Origin: Bradyrhizobium sp. CB82
GTDB taxonomy: Bacteria; Pseudomonadota; Alphaproteobacteria; Rhizobiales; Xanthobacteraceae
Assembly (NCBI RefSeq): GCF_029714405.1
Contig: NZ_CP121650.1
Span: 2,547,001-2,611,000 of the forward strand
Direction of reading: 5' to 3'
Length of the DNA stretch: 64,000 bases
The notes under the pieces are model-generated. The model saw nothing but the letters and a program-made list of their open reading frames with translations, did not search any database and was not told where the DNA came from. Within the stretch, counting starts at the first letter, position 1. Each line of letters opens with the position of its first letter. A program made the translations under genes and the position numbers. Shown piece after piece: positions 35,970 to 47,186 of this stretch.

Positions 35970-36067
35970 GTCATCGTCCGGCTTGACCGGACGATCCAGT
36001 ACGTCGCGGCAGGTGTGGGAATCTCAGGCGCCGGTGATTACTGGATGCCCGCCTTCGCGGGCATGAC
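35970..36067. repeat. Dispersed compound palindromic repeat, copy C
   Basis: GTCATCGTCCGGCTTGACCG to ACTGGATGCCCGCCTTCGCG then GGCATGAC. The first hairpin is nearly identical to copy B; the second arm differs. It lies between the dehydratase gene and ilvH. Confidence 0.78.
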
Positions 36068-36090
36068 GAGGAAGATTTGAGGGGACGATC

Positions 36091-36633
36091 ATGAACCAGC
36101 CCGCATCCGCCTATTTCCTTGAGGACCGCCACGATCCCAACGAGACGCATACGCTCTCGGTGCTCGTGCAGAACGAGCCCGGCGTGCTCGCCCGCGTCAT
36201 CGGCCTGTTCTCGGGACGCGGCTACAACATCGAGAGCCTCACGGTCTCCGAGACCGAGAGCCAGAAGCATCTCTCGCGCATCACCATCGTCACGACAGGA
36301 ACGCCGATGGTGATCGAGCAGATCAAGCATCAGCTCGACCGCATGATCCCGGTCTATCGCGTCGTCGACATGACGCAGACCCGGCGCTCGATCGAGCGCG
36401 AGCTCGCGATGGTGAAAGTGCGCGGCGAGGGCGAGCATCGCGTCGAGGCGCTCAGGCTGGCGGACGCCTTCCGCGCCCGCGTGATCGACGCCACCACCGA
36501 GAGCTTTGTGTTCGAGATCACGGGCAATACGGACAAGATCAACCAGTTTATCGACCTGATGCGCCCCATCGGCCTTGTCGAGGTGTCGCGCACCGGGGTT
36601 GCCGCGATCGGTCGCGGGCCTGAAGGGATGTGA
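36091..36633 (+). CDS. ilvH: Acetolactate synthase small (regulatory) subunit
   Basis: 180 residues. The N-terminal ACT domain (TLSVLVQNEPGVLARVIGLFSGRGYNIESL) binds valine for feedback inhibition. The C-terminal ACT-like domain (DAFRARVIDATTESFVFEITG) follows. It partners the large subunit at 33028. GAGGGGACGATC precedes the ATG. The separation from ilvI by a dehydratase and repeats is unusual. Also named ilvN. Confidence 0.97.
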   Translation: MNQPASAYFLEDRHDPNETHTLSVLVQNEPGVLARVIGLFSGRGYNIESLTVSETESQKHLSRITIVTTGTPMVIEQIKHQLDRMIPVYRVVDMTQTRRSIERELAMVKVRGEGEHRVEALRLADAFRARVIDATTESFVFEITGNTDKINQFIDLMRPIGLVEVSRTGVAAIGRGPEGM

Positions 36634-36636
36634 ACA

Positions 36637-37326
36637 ATGCTGGCGCGCGACTGGTACTACAACGAACGCAACCGGATGGGCATCGAGCCCGCGGTCGCCT
36701 CGATCTACGACAACCACGATGACGCCGATCTGCGCGCGCGCGCCGCGCTGAAGATGCTCGGCGTCCAGCGCGGCTGGCGCATCGCCGACATCGGCTGCGG
36801 CAATGGCGTACTTGCGACCGAGGCCGCGTTGATGGGCGCCGAGGTCGACGCCATCGACATCTCGCCGGCGATGCTGGCGCTCGCCGAGATCTATGCGCGC
36901 GACCGCAAGGCCAAGGTCGCGACGCAATCGGCGGGCCTGCTCAGCTTCTCCTATCAGCCGGACTCCTATGACCTCATCGTCAGCGAATTCACGCTGCATC
37001 ATCTGCCGGATTTCTGGAAGGCAGTGGCGCTGTCGCGCATCTATCGCGCGTTGAAGCCGGGTTCGAGCTTCTATTTGCGCGACATCGTGTTCGTCTCGAT
37101 GCCGGATGCGGCCGAGCGCGACGTCGAGCAATGGGCCGACTTCCAGATCAAGAACCACGAGTTTTCGCGCGAGACTGTCGTCACGCATATGCGCGACGAA
37201 TATTCCACCTTCGGCTGGGTGATGGAGCGAATGCTGACCGACGTCGGTTTCACGCTCGTCTCGGCCGATTATCACGCCCCGATGCACGGCACCTATCTGC
37301 TGCGCAAATCCAACCCTTCCACGTAA
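36637..37326 (+). CDS. Class I SAM-dependent methyltransferase
   Basis: A 229-residue Rossmann-fold methyltransferase. Motif I is IADIGCGNGVLATEAA, the acidic residue after strand 2 is in VDAIDISPAML, and motif IV is in YDLIVSEFTLHHLPDFWK. It starts 3 bp after the ilvH stop, so it is co-transcribed. The substrate is unknown. The N-terminal DWYYNERNRMGIEP is characteristic but not recognised. Confidence 0.88.
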   Translation: MLARDWYYNERNRMGIEPAVASIYDNHDDADLRARAALKMLGVQRGWRIADIGCGNGVLATEAALMGAEVDAIDISPAMLALAEIYARDRKAKVATQSAGLLSFSYQPDSYDLIVSEFTLHHLPDFWKAVALSRIYRALKPGSSFYLRDIVFVSMPDAAERDVEQWADFQIKNHEFSRETVVTHMRDEYSTFGWVMERMLTDVGFTLVSADYHAPMHGTYLLRKSNPST

Positions 37327-37391
37327 GCGCCGGCTAGCAAGGCTGAACGACAAGAACACGCACGCAAAACAGAGCCCGAAGAAGAACAGCA

Positions 37392-38267
37392 ATGAAGCCG
37401 GCCGACATCCTCATCGCCGTCATGGTGGCGATCGTCTGGGGACTTGCCTTCGTGGCGAGCCGGCTGGCGCTCGACGAATTGTCGCCCGAACTCATGACGG
37501 CGCTGCGCTTTTCGATTGCCGCGGTGCCCTGCCTGTTCATCCGCAAACCGGGCATCGCCTGGCCGCTCCTGATCGCGATCAGCTCCACGCTGTTCCTCGG
37601 CCAGTTCCTGACTCAGGCCTATGGCATCGCCCATGGCGTGCCGGTGGGGCTGACCAGCGTCGTCGTGCAGAGCCAGGCGCTGTTCACGATCGGCTTTGCA
37701 GTGCTCGCCTTCGGCGAACGGCCGACGCCGGTGCAGACATCAGGCATTGCCATTGCCGCGATCGGCCTTCTCTTGATCTGCGGCACCGTCGGCTACGATT
37801 TCAGCATCAGTGCCTTCGCGGTGCTGATGATCTCGCCGGTCTCTTTTGCGATCGGCAATCTCCTGCTGCGCGGCGCCCGCGGCGTGCCGATGTTCGACCT
37901 GTTCGCCTGGCTGTGCCTGACGTCAGCCGCGCCACTGTTGGCACTGGCGCTGATCGCCAATGGTCCGGCGCCGACCTGGCAAGCGCTGACGCATATGTCG
38001 CTGACCACTGCGCTCTGCATGCTGGCGCTGGGCGGCCTCTCGACCAGCATCGCCTATTGGCTGTGGGGCCGGCTGCTGCACGACTATCCGGCTGCGCAGG
38101 TCGTGCCGTTCGCGCTGCTGGTGCCTTTCGTCGGCTCGGCCGCGTCGAGCATCGTGTTCGCTGAGCGGTTCGGACCCCTGCGGCTCGCCGGCATGCTGAC
38201 CGTGATCGGCGGTATCGCGGTGATGCTGCTGGCCAAGCGTCCGCAAGTCCTGCCGAAGACAGCGTGA
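37392..38267 (+). CDS. EamA/DMT family exporter
   Basis: A 291-residue membrane protein with ten predicted helices in two EamA repeats (VWGLAFVASRLALDELSPEL and ...WLWGRLLHDYPAAQVVPFALLVPFVG). It resembles the O-acetylserine/cysteine exporter EamA-YdeD. It precedes a LysE-family gene by 7 bp. Two amino acid exporter families in an ilv cluster suggest overflow export of amino acids (inference). Confidence 0.9.
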   Translation: MKPADILIAVMVAIVWGLAFVASRLALDELSPELMTALRFSIAAVPCLFIRKPGIAWPLLIAISSTLFLGQFLTQAYGIAHGVPVGLTSVVVQSQALFTIGFAVLAFGERPTPVQTSGIAIAAIGLLLICGTVGYDFSISAFAVLMISPVSFAIGNLLLRGARGVPMFDLFAWLCLTSAAPLLALALIANGPAPTWQALTHMSLTTALCMLALGGLSTSIAYWLWGRLLHDYPAAQVVPFALLVPFVGSAASSIVFAERFGPLRLAGMLTVIGGIAVMLLAKRPQVLPKTA

Positions 38268-38274
38268 GGTGAAG

Positions 38275-40024
<1,750 letters not shown>

Positions 40025-40029
40025 CGTTG

Positions 40030-40160
40030 GCGTCCCCCGGATGCAGCGCAGCACGAGGTGATGGGCTGTTGATCCGGGGTCCAAGCCGCTGAACAGGTCC
40101 CGGCTCTGCGGCGCATCGATGGCGCGCTGCACCGCGCCTGGGGATGCGAGAGTTGAGTGG
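40030..40160. repeat. Dispersed intergenic palindromic repeat of another family
   Basis: CCCCCGGATGCAGCGCAGCA, TGATCCGGGGTCCA, GGTCCCGGCTCTGCGGCGCA and GCACCGCGCCTGGGGATGCG are the building blocks of a common Bradyrhizobium-type intergenic repeat around genes. Limits are approximate; recognition is by style. Confidence 0.45.
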
Positions 40161-40211
40161 GGGGCCTTCCCACCAGCTACACCAAATTTTAAGCCCTTGC
40201 GGCTACAACCT

Positions 40212-40247
40212 GAGCGAGATCACAGCCTGTGGTCTCGCTCTTTCCTT
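40212..40247 (+). terminator. Strong hairpin terminator downstream of ilvC
   Basis: GAGCGAGATCACAG and CTGTGGTCTCGCTC form a 13-14-bp stem with one T-G pair and a tiny loop, followed by TTTCCTT. Confidence 0.8.
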
Positions 40248-40849
40248 CTCAGCGCAAACGCTGGTGCTTCATTCAAATTCTTCGATGTTGAGGCGCAACC
40301 TGAAGATCAAGAACTGACACTTAAAGCATATTCTTGAGCTCGCGCTGTTTCTGAGGTCTTTTCTTCGCCTCTCCAATCCGCAAAAACCCAGCGGCGTCAG
40401 AGTCTAGCATTCGGCTCTTCATCCGTCCTGCCATCTGTTGCGCGAATGCGAGCGGACGACCTCGCGCGCCGCATTAGGCTAAGAACTGACGTTTGATCGA
40501 GGTTCTTGCAGGCCGTCGCAGATGCGAAATGGCGCTGCTTGATTGCTCAACTAACAGGCTAGCCCGCCGCGACCGGCTTCGGGCGCGAGCTCGGGCCATC
40601 GCGATCAGCCGCAGCGCCATGACGGCGAGGATGGGGACGAGGAAGGCCGCATGGAGCGGCATCGCCGGGCTCGCTGCATCTCTCCCGTTGCGGGGCGTGG
40701 GCCGTCTTCTTAGGAGACGCCTGCGATCCACGGCTACGGCGAAGCGCCGGGTGGGACTCTCTCCACCTGGTCGTCCTGCTCATGACACGACCCTCCAACC
40801 CTCCCCCGCCAAGCGGAAGGGGGAGCGCACCTCGGCCGTGGTTATCTGA
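40248..40849. other. Degenerate stretch without an intact gene
   Basis: No credible gene. On the minus strand a short stretch beginning MPLHAAFLVPILAVMALRLI (near 40660) looks like the start of a membrane protein but soon turns Arg-rich and has no support. The end (40770-40840) resembles common intergenic repeat sequence (CCAACCCTCCCCCGCCAAGC). Confidence 0.5.
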
Positions 40850-41310
40850 ATGCCCAAATCCGCCAGCCAGAAGTCCAAACCTCGGGTAGGCCGCCGCGCC
40901 GCCGAAGCCCGGCCCTACCACCACGGCGATCTCCGCCGCGTGCTGATTGACGCTGCGCTGCAACTTGCGTTGGGCGATGCGCAACCCCGCCCATTTCGAG
41001 ATCATCTCGACAGGGCGCTACTTCGCCCATGGCAGTTCGCCTGAGCTCACCAGCGACAATGCGGAACTGATCGCGCTGACCGAGCGCATGCTGGGTGAGG
41101 CAGCCCGGCAGGGCCTGTTGCGACAGGACGAGTTGAAGCCAACCCAGATCGCTGCCCGCGCCCTGGTCTATGGTTTTGCACGCATGAACCTTGACGGCCA
41201 TTTTCCGCGCTGGGGCGTCGAGGAGGGCGAGATTGAAGATGGCCGCAGCGGTGATCGACGTCTTCATCGCCGGCATCGCGAAGCCGGGCCGCGCATTCGC
41301 CGCCCGCTAG
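40850..41310 (+). pseudogene. TetR/AcrR family regulator, internally deleted and frameshifted
   Basis: Three frames carry successive parts. The first (from the ATG at 40850) has RPYHHGDLRRVLIDAALQLA, the first helix of a TetR domain. The second, from about 40970, has RNPAHFEIISTGRYFAHGSS...LTERMLGEAARQGLLRQDELKPTQIAARALVYGFARM, the ligand-binding domain. The third, from about 41239, has MAAAVIDVFIAGIAKPGRAF and a stop at 41310. The DNA-binding helix-turn-helix is missing (about 80-90 residues deleted). The product cannot bind DNA. Confidence 0.85.
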
Positions 41311-41473
41311 TATTAAGCGAAGGTCGGACGGCGTGGCGCGTTGCCTGCTCATGACTGTTCCGCTACAGTTTTATGACACGGCGCTCTCCGGCGGCGCCGG
41401 GACGCTCTGGCCGCCAGCAGGCCGGCCAGAGGACTTGGCATCAGCGCGCCGGACCGTGTTCAGCGTGTCGTCA

Positions 41474-43186
41474 ATGGCGTCCGCGCCCAACCCAGGTCCT
41501 TCTGCCGCCACCGCCGTGCTGGCGAGCGTTGCCGCGATCGGCATCTGGCGCCTTCTCGCCGTCGCCTCCCCGCATCTGGCTGCACTCGCACTGATGTACG
41601 AGACCGAGACCGACTTCGGCTCGCGCCTCGGTTTCGCGCTTGCGTGGGGCATCCTCAATTTCTTCTGGATCACCCTGCTCCGCCGCCCTGCGCTGTCGGG
41701 CGCGCTGTCGCTGACCATGGTCGTGGTGCTGGTGCTGCTGTCGCGGCTCAAGCACGACGTCGTACAGATGACGGTCAACTTCATCGACCTGATGATGATC
41801 GACCGCGACACGGTCGCCTTCCTGTTCACGATCTTCCCGAACCTGCGCTGGTCGGTGATCGGCGCCTGCCTCGTCATCCTGCCGCTGATGTATGCGCTGT
41901 GGTGGCTCGATCCGTTCCGCATCCGCCGCCTGCCGGCGCTCGCCTGCAAGCTCGCCTGCCTCGCCGCGCTGGTCGGCTATTCCCTTTATCATCCGGACGA
42001 AGCCTGGCGCGGTTATTACGACGACGGCTATCTCTCCAAATTCTTCCGCTCCGGCGTCACTGCAGTCTCCGACTTCGTGCAGTACGGCTTCATGGAATCC
42101 GCCGCCTCGACCGACGAGCATCTCAACATGCCGCTGGTCGATGCCTGCCATCCAGCGGGGCGGCGGCCGAACATCATCATGATCCATGATGAATCCAGTT
42201 TCGACATCCGAGCCGCGCAAGGCATCAAGGTGCCACCAGGCTACGGCAGTCATTTCAAATCCTGGGACGGCAAGCAGCGCACCTTCCTTGCCGAGAGCAA
42301 TGGCGGGCCGAGCTGGTTCACCGAATACAACGTGCTCGCCGGCCTGTCGTCGCGCTCGTTCGGCCGCTTCGCCTATTTCGTGACGCGCATCGCCTCGGGC
42401 CGCGTCGAGCGTGGCCTGCCGCTCAGCTTGCGCCGCTGCGGCTATGACACGATGTCGCTGTATCCGGCCTACGGCGCCTTCATGAGCGCGCGCAGCTTCC
42501 AGATCACGACCGGCATCGAGCGCTTCTATGACGCGAAGGACCTCGGCGCGAAGGACGTCGAGCCGGATTCCTTCTTCTACGACAAGGCGCTTCAGTTGAT
42601 GGGCCAGCAGCCGCCGAACAAGCCGCTGTTCAGCTTCATCTATCTCGGCGCCAATCATTTTCCCTGGGAGACGCGTTTCCGTCCCGATCTGATGCCAAAT
42701 TGGCGTGCGCCAGGGAACGCGCCCTCGATCGACGAATATCTGCGCCGCCAGATGATGAGCGCCGAGCAGTACCAGGCCTTCCTGGCCGGGCTGAAGAAGA
42801 AGTTTCCCAGTGAGCCCTTCCTGATCGTGCGCTATGGCGATCATCAACCGGAATTTGCGCCGCAGCTCCTCGAGCCCGGGCTCGACGAAGGCGGGCTCGG
42901 CAAGAAGCTCGACGATTATGATCCGCGTCTCTACGCCACCTATTATGCGATCGACGCCATCAATTTCGAGCCAGTGAAAAGCGACGCGGTGATGGATACG
43001 ATCGATGGCGCCTATTTGCCGCTGGTGATCCAGGAAGCCGCAGGTATCCCGCTCGACCCGTCTTTCGCCGCGCAGAAGGACGTGATGCTACGCTGCAAGG
43101 GCATCTTCTATGGCTGCAAGGACGGCATGGAAGCGCGACGCCTCAATCGCCTGCTCATCAACGCCGGCATGATCCACGGGCTTTAA
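41474..43186 (+). CDS. Sulfatase-family inner-membrane protein (LTA synthase/phosphoethanolamine transferase-like)
   Basis: 570 residues from the ATG at 41474; the frame is open further up. About five membrane helices in the first ~190 residues are followed by a periplasmic alkaline-phosphatase-fold domain: [17 protein letters not shown] (metal site with the usual nucleophile Thr replaced by Ser), then [37 protein letters not shown] and YGDHQPEF (metal-binding DH). The fold transfers phospho-groups to glycans or lipids. It is a paralogue of the frameshifted gene at 1-1024. The substrate is unknown. It is isolated between decayed genes. Confidence 0.85.
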   Translation: MASAPNPGPSAATAVLASVAAIGIWRLLAVASPHLAALALMYETETDFGSRLGFALAWGILNFFWITLLRRPALSGALSLTMVVVLVLLSRLKHDVVQMTVNFIDLMMIDRDTVAFLFTIFPNLRWSVIGACLVILPLMYALWWLDPFRIRRLPALACKLACLAALVGYSLYHPDEAWRGYYDDGYLSKFFRSGVTAVSDFVQYGFMESAASTDEHLNMPLVDACHPAGRRPNIIMIHDESSFDIRAAQGIKVPPGYGSHFKSWDGKQRTFLAESNGGPSWFTEYNVLAGLSSRSFGRFAYFVTRIASGRVERGLPLSLRRCGYDTMSLYPAYGAFMSARSFQITTGIERFYDAKDLGAKDVEPDSFFYDKALQLMGQQPPNKPLFSFIYLGANHFPWETRFRPDLMPNWRAPGNAPSIDEYLRRQMMSAEQYQAFLAGLKKKFPSEPFLIVRYGDHQPEFAPQLLEPGLDEGGLGKKLDDYDPRLYATYYAIDAINFEPVKSDAVMDTIDGAYLPLVIQEAAGIPLDPSFAAQKDVMLRCKGIFYGCKDGMEARRLNRLLINAGMIHGL

Positions 43187-43300
43187 CGCCGTTTCGGCAC
43201 CCGCGTCTGCGCGAGCAGGTCATCGTCGACCACCGCGACAGACCGCATCCTTTCGTCGGTGATAACCATTGCGGCAAATCGTCGACGCTCCGTTCTAAAT

Positions 43301-43317
43301 ATATCGTATTACGATAT
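43301..43317. promoter_or_regulatory. Perfect palindromic operator-like site
   Basis: ATATCGTATTACGATAT has two perfect 8-bp arms around one T in an AT-rich patch, 22 bp before a truncated ABC ATPase gene. The shape is that of operators for PadR-type repressors, which often control ABC transporter operons. No such regulator is present nearby. Confidence 0.6.
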
Positions 43318-43338
43318 TTTAATCTTTCGACGCCAGGC

Positions 43339-43920
43339 GTGATTTTCGAACTAAAGTCGACGGCGGTCGTGGACGCCATCGACTTCGATATCGCAAAGGG
43401 TGAGGTGTTCGGCCTGTTGGGCCCGAACGGCGCCGGCAAGACCACGACCATCCTGATGATGCTCGGCCTGACCGAGATCTCTTCGGGCAGGGTCAGCGTG
43501 CTTGGCTTCGATCCGGCGCGCCAGCCGCTACAAGTCAAGCGGCGCGTCGGCTATCTGCCTGATGCGGTCGGCTTCTACGACCAGCTCACGGCAGCTGAAA
43601 ACCTCGTCTACACCGCGAGGCTGATGGGCCTGTCGCGGGGCGAGCGGACGCGGCGGATCGCGGCGGCGCTTGCGCGCGTCGGGCTTGCCGAGGTTGCGGA
43701 GCGGCGGGTCACGACCTTCTCGCGGGGCATGCGCCAGCGCCTCGGGCTTGCCGAGATCATCGTCAAACGTGCCGAAATCGCGATCCTGGACGAGCCGACC
43801 TCCGGGCTCGACCCGCAGGCGACGCTCGACAGAGAGGGTCAGGGAGGGGGTGGCCAAACTCTCCCGCAACACGGCTACCCCCTCCATTCCGCTCTATCGT
43901 TGTCCGATCTTGGTCCATAA
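43339..43920 (+). pseudogene. ABC transporter ATP-binding protein, truncated at both ends
   Basis: It begins at a GTG without a ribosome site and lacks the usual N-terminal strand. The Walker [13 protein letters not shown], signature [13 protein letters not shown] (S-R-G-M variant) and Walker [14 protein letters not shown] are present. After DPQAT the sequence changes to unrelated Gly/Arg/Pro-rich residues, so the D-loop, H-loop and C-terminal part are gone. It is closest to ABC-2/NosF-type exporter ATPases. The 3' end overlaps the convergent permease gene by 27 bp. No permease partner remains. Confidence 0.85.
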
Positions 43921-45453
43921 CCACCTGGCCACCGCATCTGGCGAGGAGTTCGCGTCGTTGCCGCTGGCGCGCAGATTTGCTTCGCGCATGTCGGCGATGT
44001 CGATCCGATCGAGCAGCGGTTTTAGCTCGGCCTTGAGTCGGTCATCGCCGGCGCGCTTGGGGGCGAGCAGCAGAATGGCGTCGTAGGGCGGGATCGCCCG
44101 CTTGGGATCGTCGAGCGCCACGAGATCGTATTTCGCGATCAGACCATCGCTGGTGTAGCCCGCGATGACATCGACTTCGCCGCTTGCGACCGCCGCATAC
44201 ATGAAATCGGGCTGCATCTGCCGTTGTGCGCGGAACGCGAGCCCGTACGCATCGCGCAACGCCGCCCATTCCGGGCGCGAGAAGAATTCGTAGTCGCCGG
44301 CGATCGACAGGCCTGACGTATGCGCGGCGAGGTCGGCGACGGAATGGATACCAAGCGCTTCCGCGCGCTTTCGCGGCATCACCAGCGCATAGGCGTTCTC
44401 GAAGCCGAGCTCGCCGAGCAGCGTGATATTCTGTTTGGCGAGTGCCGTCTTCAGCTCGTCGATCAGCTCCTTGCGCGGTCTGATGTCCGTGCGGTGCAAC
44501 TGGTTGGCCCAGAGCGTGCCGGAATAATCGACGTAGAGATCGATGTCGCCGGCCTTGAGCGCCTCGAACGCCACGTTGGAGCCGAGGCCGGATCGCGTCA
44601 TCGCCGGCAGGCCAGCCGCCGCCAGGCGATCCCGGATCAGGGCCGACAGAACATATTGCTCGGCGAACGTCTTGGCGCCGACGACGTAAGCGGGAGACGA
44701 GCGTCCGAGCGAGGGCACCAGCGTCGCGGCAACCAGCGCCGCAATCCCGACGCCGCCAAGCGTCGTGCGCAGGCGGCTGCGATTGCGCAAGCCGGTTTCG
44801 ATCAGGCCGAGCAATTGATCGACCGCAAGCGCCAGCACGGCCGAGGCGACGCAACCGAACAGCACGAACACCCAGTTCTGGGTTTGCAGGCCCGCGAAGA
44901 TGTAGTTGCCGAGACTGGTTTGCCCGATCGGCGTGGACAAGGTTGCCGTGCCGATCACCCACACCGCCGCAGTGCGGATGCCCGCCATTATCACCGGCAG
45001 CGCCAGCGGCAACTCCACCATGACAAGCGATTGCCGCGGCGTCATGCCGACGCCTTGAGCCGCTTCGAGCAAGGCGGGATCGATGCCGTTCAACCCGGTA
45101 ATGCCATTGCGCAGCACCGGCAGCATGGAATAGAGCGCGAGTGCGAGCATCGCCGGCAGGAAGCCGAAGGCGGAGAAGGCGACGCCGAACCAGGCGAGAG
45201 TCACGGAGGTCGCGAGCAGCAGGAGCGGATAGAACAGCGCGAGCAGCGCGAGCCCCGGCACGGTCTGCACGATGCTCGCGAGCGCGAGCAATATGTTGCG
45301 CGCCACCGGGCGGTTGCGGCAAAGGATCGCGAGCGGCAGGCTGATGACGAGCCCGAGCGCGAGCGCGGCAAGGCTCACCCGTACATGATTGCCGAGATAG
45401 TCCGGCAGATGCGAGAGCGCTTCGCCCCAGCGTGGGTCGGAGGTCGAGCTCAT
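43894..45453 (-). CDS. Osmoprotectant ABC transporter, permease fused to substrate-binding domain
   Basis: 519 residues. Residues ~25-235 are an OpuB/ProW-type permease with the EAA loop ([26 protein letters not shown]). Residues ~245-519 are an OpuAC/OpuC-type binding domain ([21 protein letters not shown] ... [16 protein letters not shown] ... [21 protein letters not shown]). The fusion tethers the receptor to the membrane. Likely ligands are glycine betaine, choline or related quaternary amines. It is translationally coupled to the ATPase gene (overlap 45450-45453). Confidence 0.92.
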   Translation of the reverse strand: MSSTSDPRWGEALSHLPDYLGNHVRVSLAALALGLVISLPLAILCRNRPVARNILLALASIVQTVPGLALLALFYPLLLLATSVTLAWFGVAFSAFGFLPAMLALALYSMLPVLRNGITGLNGIDPALLEAAQGVGMTPRQSLVMVELPLALPVIMAGIRTAAVWVIGTATLSTPIGQTSLGNYIFAGLQTQNWVFVLFGCVASAVLALAVDQLLGLIETGLRNRSRLRTTLGGVGIAALVAATLVPSLGRSSPAYVVGAKTFAEQYVLSALIRDRLAAAGLPAMTRSGLGSNVAFEALKAGDIDLYVDYSGTLWANQLHRTDIRPRKELIDELKTALAKQNITLLGELGFENAYALVMPRKRAEALGIHSVADLAAHTSGLSIAGDYEFFSRPEWAALRDAYGLAFRAQRQMQPDFMYAAVASGEVDVIAGYTSDGLIAKYDLVALDDPKRAIPPYDAILLLAPKRAGDDRLKAELKPLLDRIDIADMREANLRASGNDANSSPDAVARWLWTKIGQR

Positions 45454-46232
45454 GTCGCACCACCCTGCGGCAGCCGCTCGTTCAGTCGCGCGACCTGGCG
45501 CCGCGGCGTCCGCAACAGCTCCAGCACGTAGGCATCGCCGCTTCGACCGAGCTCCGCCGGCGTGCCCTGCGCGAGCAGTCGCCCGGCGCGCATCACCGCG
45601 ATGCGATCGGCGAGCAAGATCGCTTCCGTCATGTCATGGGTGATCATGACCGTGGTCAGGCCGAGCTTGTGATGCAGCGCGCGATAATCTTCGCCGAGCG
45701 CGTCGCGGGTCAGGGGATCGAGCGCGCCGAACGGCTCGTCCATCAGCACGATCCGCGGGCGCGCCGCGAGTGCCCGCGCCACCCCGACGCGCTGGCGCTG
45801 TCCGCCGGACAGGTCTTGCGGCAATCGATCGCGATGCTGGGTGCGGTCGAGCCGCACCAGGTCGAGTAGCTCGTCCACGCGTGCGGCAATCCCTCCTTGC
45901 GGGATGCCGAGCAGCTTCGGCGTGACGCCGACATTGTCTGCGACGCTCAGGTGCGGAAACAGTCCGCCGCTCTGGAAGACGTAGCCGATGCGGCGCCGCA
46001 GCGCGACCGGGTCGACGTGGCCGATGTCCTCGCCCTCGACGGTGATCGTGCCACGGTCGGCCTCGATCAGCCTGTTGGTCAGCCGCAGCAGCGTGGTCTT
46101 GCCCGAGCCGGAGCCGCCGACGATGGCCAGAAACTCACCCTCGGCGACGTCGAGCGAAACACCGCCCACGGCCGCGACGGCGCCGAAGTTTTTCGCGACA
46201 TGCGCATAACCGATCATGGGCTTGGAGGGCAT
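45450..46232 (-). CDS. Osmoprotectant ABC transporter ATP-binding protein
   Basis: 260 residues from the ATG at 46232. Walker A GGSGSGKTT, signature LSGGQRQRVGVARAL, Walker B IVLMDEPFGALDPLTR and the His loop MITHDMTEA. VALRRRIGYVFQSGGLFPHLSVADN is typical of OpuBA/ProV-like subunits; there is no C-terminal CBS domain. It forms a two-gene operon with the fused permease-receptor. Confidence 0.93.
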   Translation of the reverse strand: MPSKPMIGYAHVAKNFGAVAAVGGVSLDVAEGEFLAIVGGSGSGKTTLLRLTNRLIEADRGTITVEGEDIGHVDPVALRRRIGYVFQSGGLFPHLSVADNVGVTPKLLGIPQGGIAARVDELLDLVRLDRTQHRDRLPQDLSGGQRQRVGVARALAARPRIVLMDEPFGALDPLTRDALGEDYRALHHKLGLTTVMITHDMTEAILLADRIAVMRAGRLLAQGTPAELGRSGDAYVLELLRTPRRQVARLNERLPQGGAT

Positions 46233-46370
46233 CGATGCGTACTCAGCCTTGCACTCCCGTAGGGGAGATTGATGTATGCGACCCCGTATGGGTACCACGC
46301 TTGGCCGCTCGATTGAACTTGCCGGCGCAAGCGGCTAAGGCATCCAGCCAAGAGCTGGGAGGAATCGGCA

Positions 46371-47186
46371 ATGACAACGCCCACGGCTGTGGCGCTCGAG
46401 GATACCAAAGTCGCCTTCCGGCTGGGGGACGGGCGCGTCTATACCGCGGTCGAGGAGGCGCAGCTCACCGTCGGCCAGGGCGAGTTCGTCGCCATTGTCG
46501 GCCCGACCGGCTGCGGTAAATCCACGCTGCTCAACGTCGCCGCGGGGCTGCTGAAGCCCGCCGCCGGCAGCGTCAAGGTGTTCGACCAGCCGCTCGCAGG
46601 CTTGAACCGGGACGCCGGTTATTTGTTCCAGGCCGACGCGCTGTTCCCCTGGAAGACTGCCGTCGACAACGTCGCGATCGGCCTCGAGATCAAGGGCACG
46701 CCGCGCCCCGATGCGCTCGCGCGCGCGCAAAAATGGCTGACCTCGGTCGGGCTCGGAGCGTTCGCCAACCGCTATCCGCACATGCTCTCCGGCGGCCAGC
46801 GCAAGCGTGTGGCGCTGGCGCAGGTGCTGATCCGTGATCCAAAAATCCTGCTGATGGACGAGCCGTTCGGCCCGCTCGATGCCCAGACCCGGCAGGTCAT
46901 GGGCAATCTCCTGCTCGAGCTCTGGAGCGCCGACCGCAAGGCGGTGCTGTTCGTTACCCATGACCTCGAGGAGGCGATCGCACTCGCCGACCGCGTCGTG
47001 ATCATGTCGGCGGGGCCGTCCTCGCGCATCATCGGCAATTGGCGGGTCGAGCTTGCACGCCCGCGCGACATTTTCGAGGTGCGGCTGGACAAGGAGTTCC
47101 ATGCGCTCCATCGCGAGATCTGGAGCGTGCTCAAGGACGAGGTGATGAAGGGCTACGCGCAATCCACCCTGGCGGAGGCGGTCTGA
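46371..47186 (+). CDS. Nitrate/sulfonate/taurine-type ABC transporter ATP-binding protein
   Basis: 271 residues. Walker A VGPTGCGKSTLLN, the NitT/TauT-specific YLFQADALFPWKTAVDNVAIGLE (Q-loop), signature LSGGQRKRVALAQVL and Walker B ILLMDEPFGPLDAQTR. It is the first gene of a three-gene importer; the permease start overlaps its stop. The ligand is set by the binding protein at 48047. Confidence 0.93.
   Translation: MTTPTAVALEDTKVAFRLGDGRVYTAVEEAQLTVGQGEFVAIVGPTGCGKSTLLNVAAGLLKPAAGSVKVFDQPLAGLNRDAGYLFQADALFPWKTAVDNVAIGLEIKGTPRPDALARAQKWLTSVGLGAFANRYPHMLSGGQRKRVALAQVLIRDPKILLMDEPFGPLDAQTRQVMGNLLLELWSADRKAVLFVTHDLEEAIALADRVVIMSAGPSSRIIGNWRVELARPRDIFEVRLDKEFHALHREIWSVLKDEVMKGYAQSTLAEAV

Noticed and set aside
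40474..40731. Minus-strand open frame with a hydrophobic start (MPLHAAFLVPILAV)
   Set aside because: Soon becomes Arg/Ser-rich low-complexity sequence; at most a remnant.
43186..43270. 28-codon minus-strand open frame ([20 protein letters not shown]...)
   Set aside because: Too short, no ribosome site, no recognised family.
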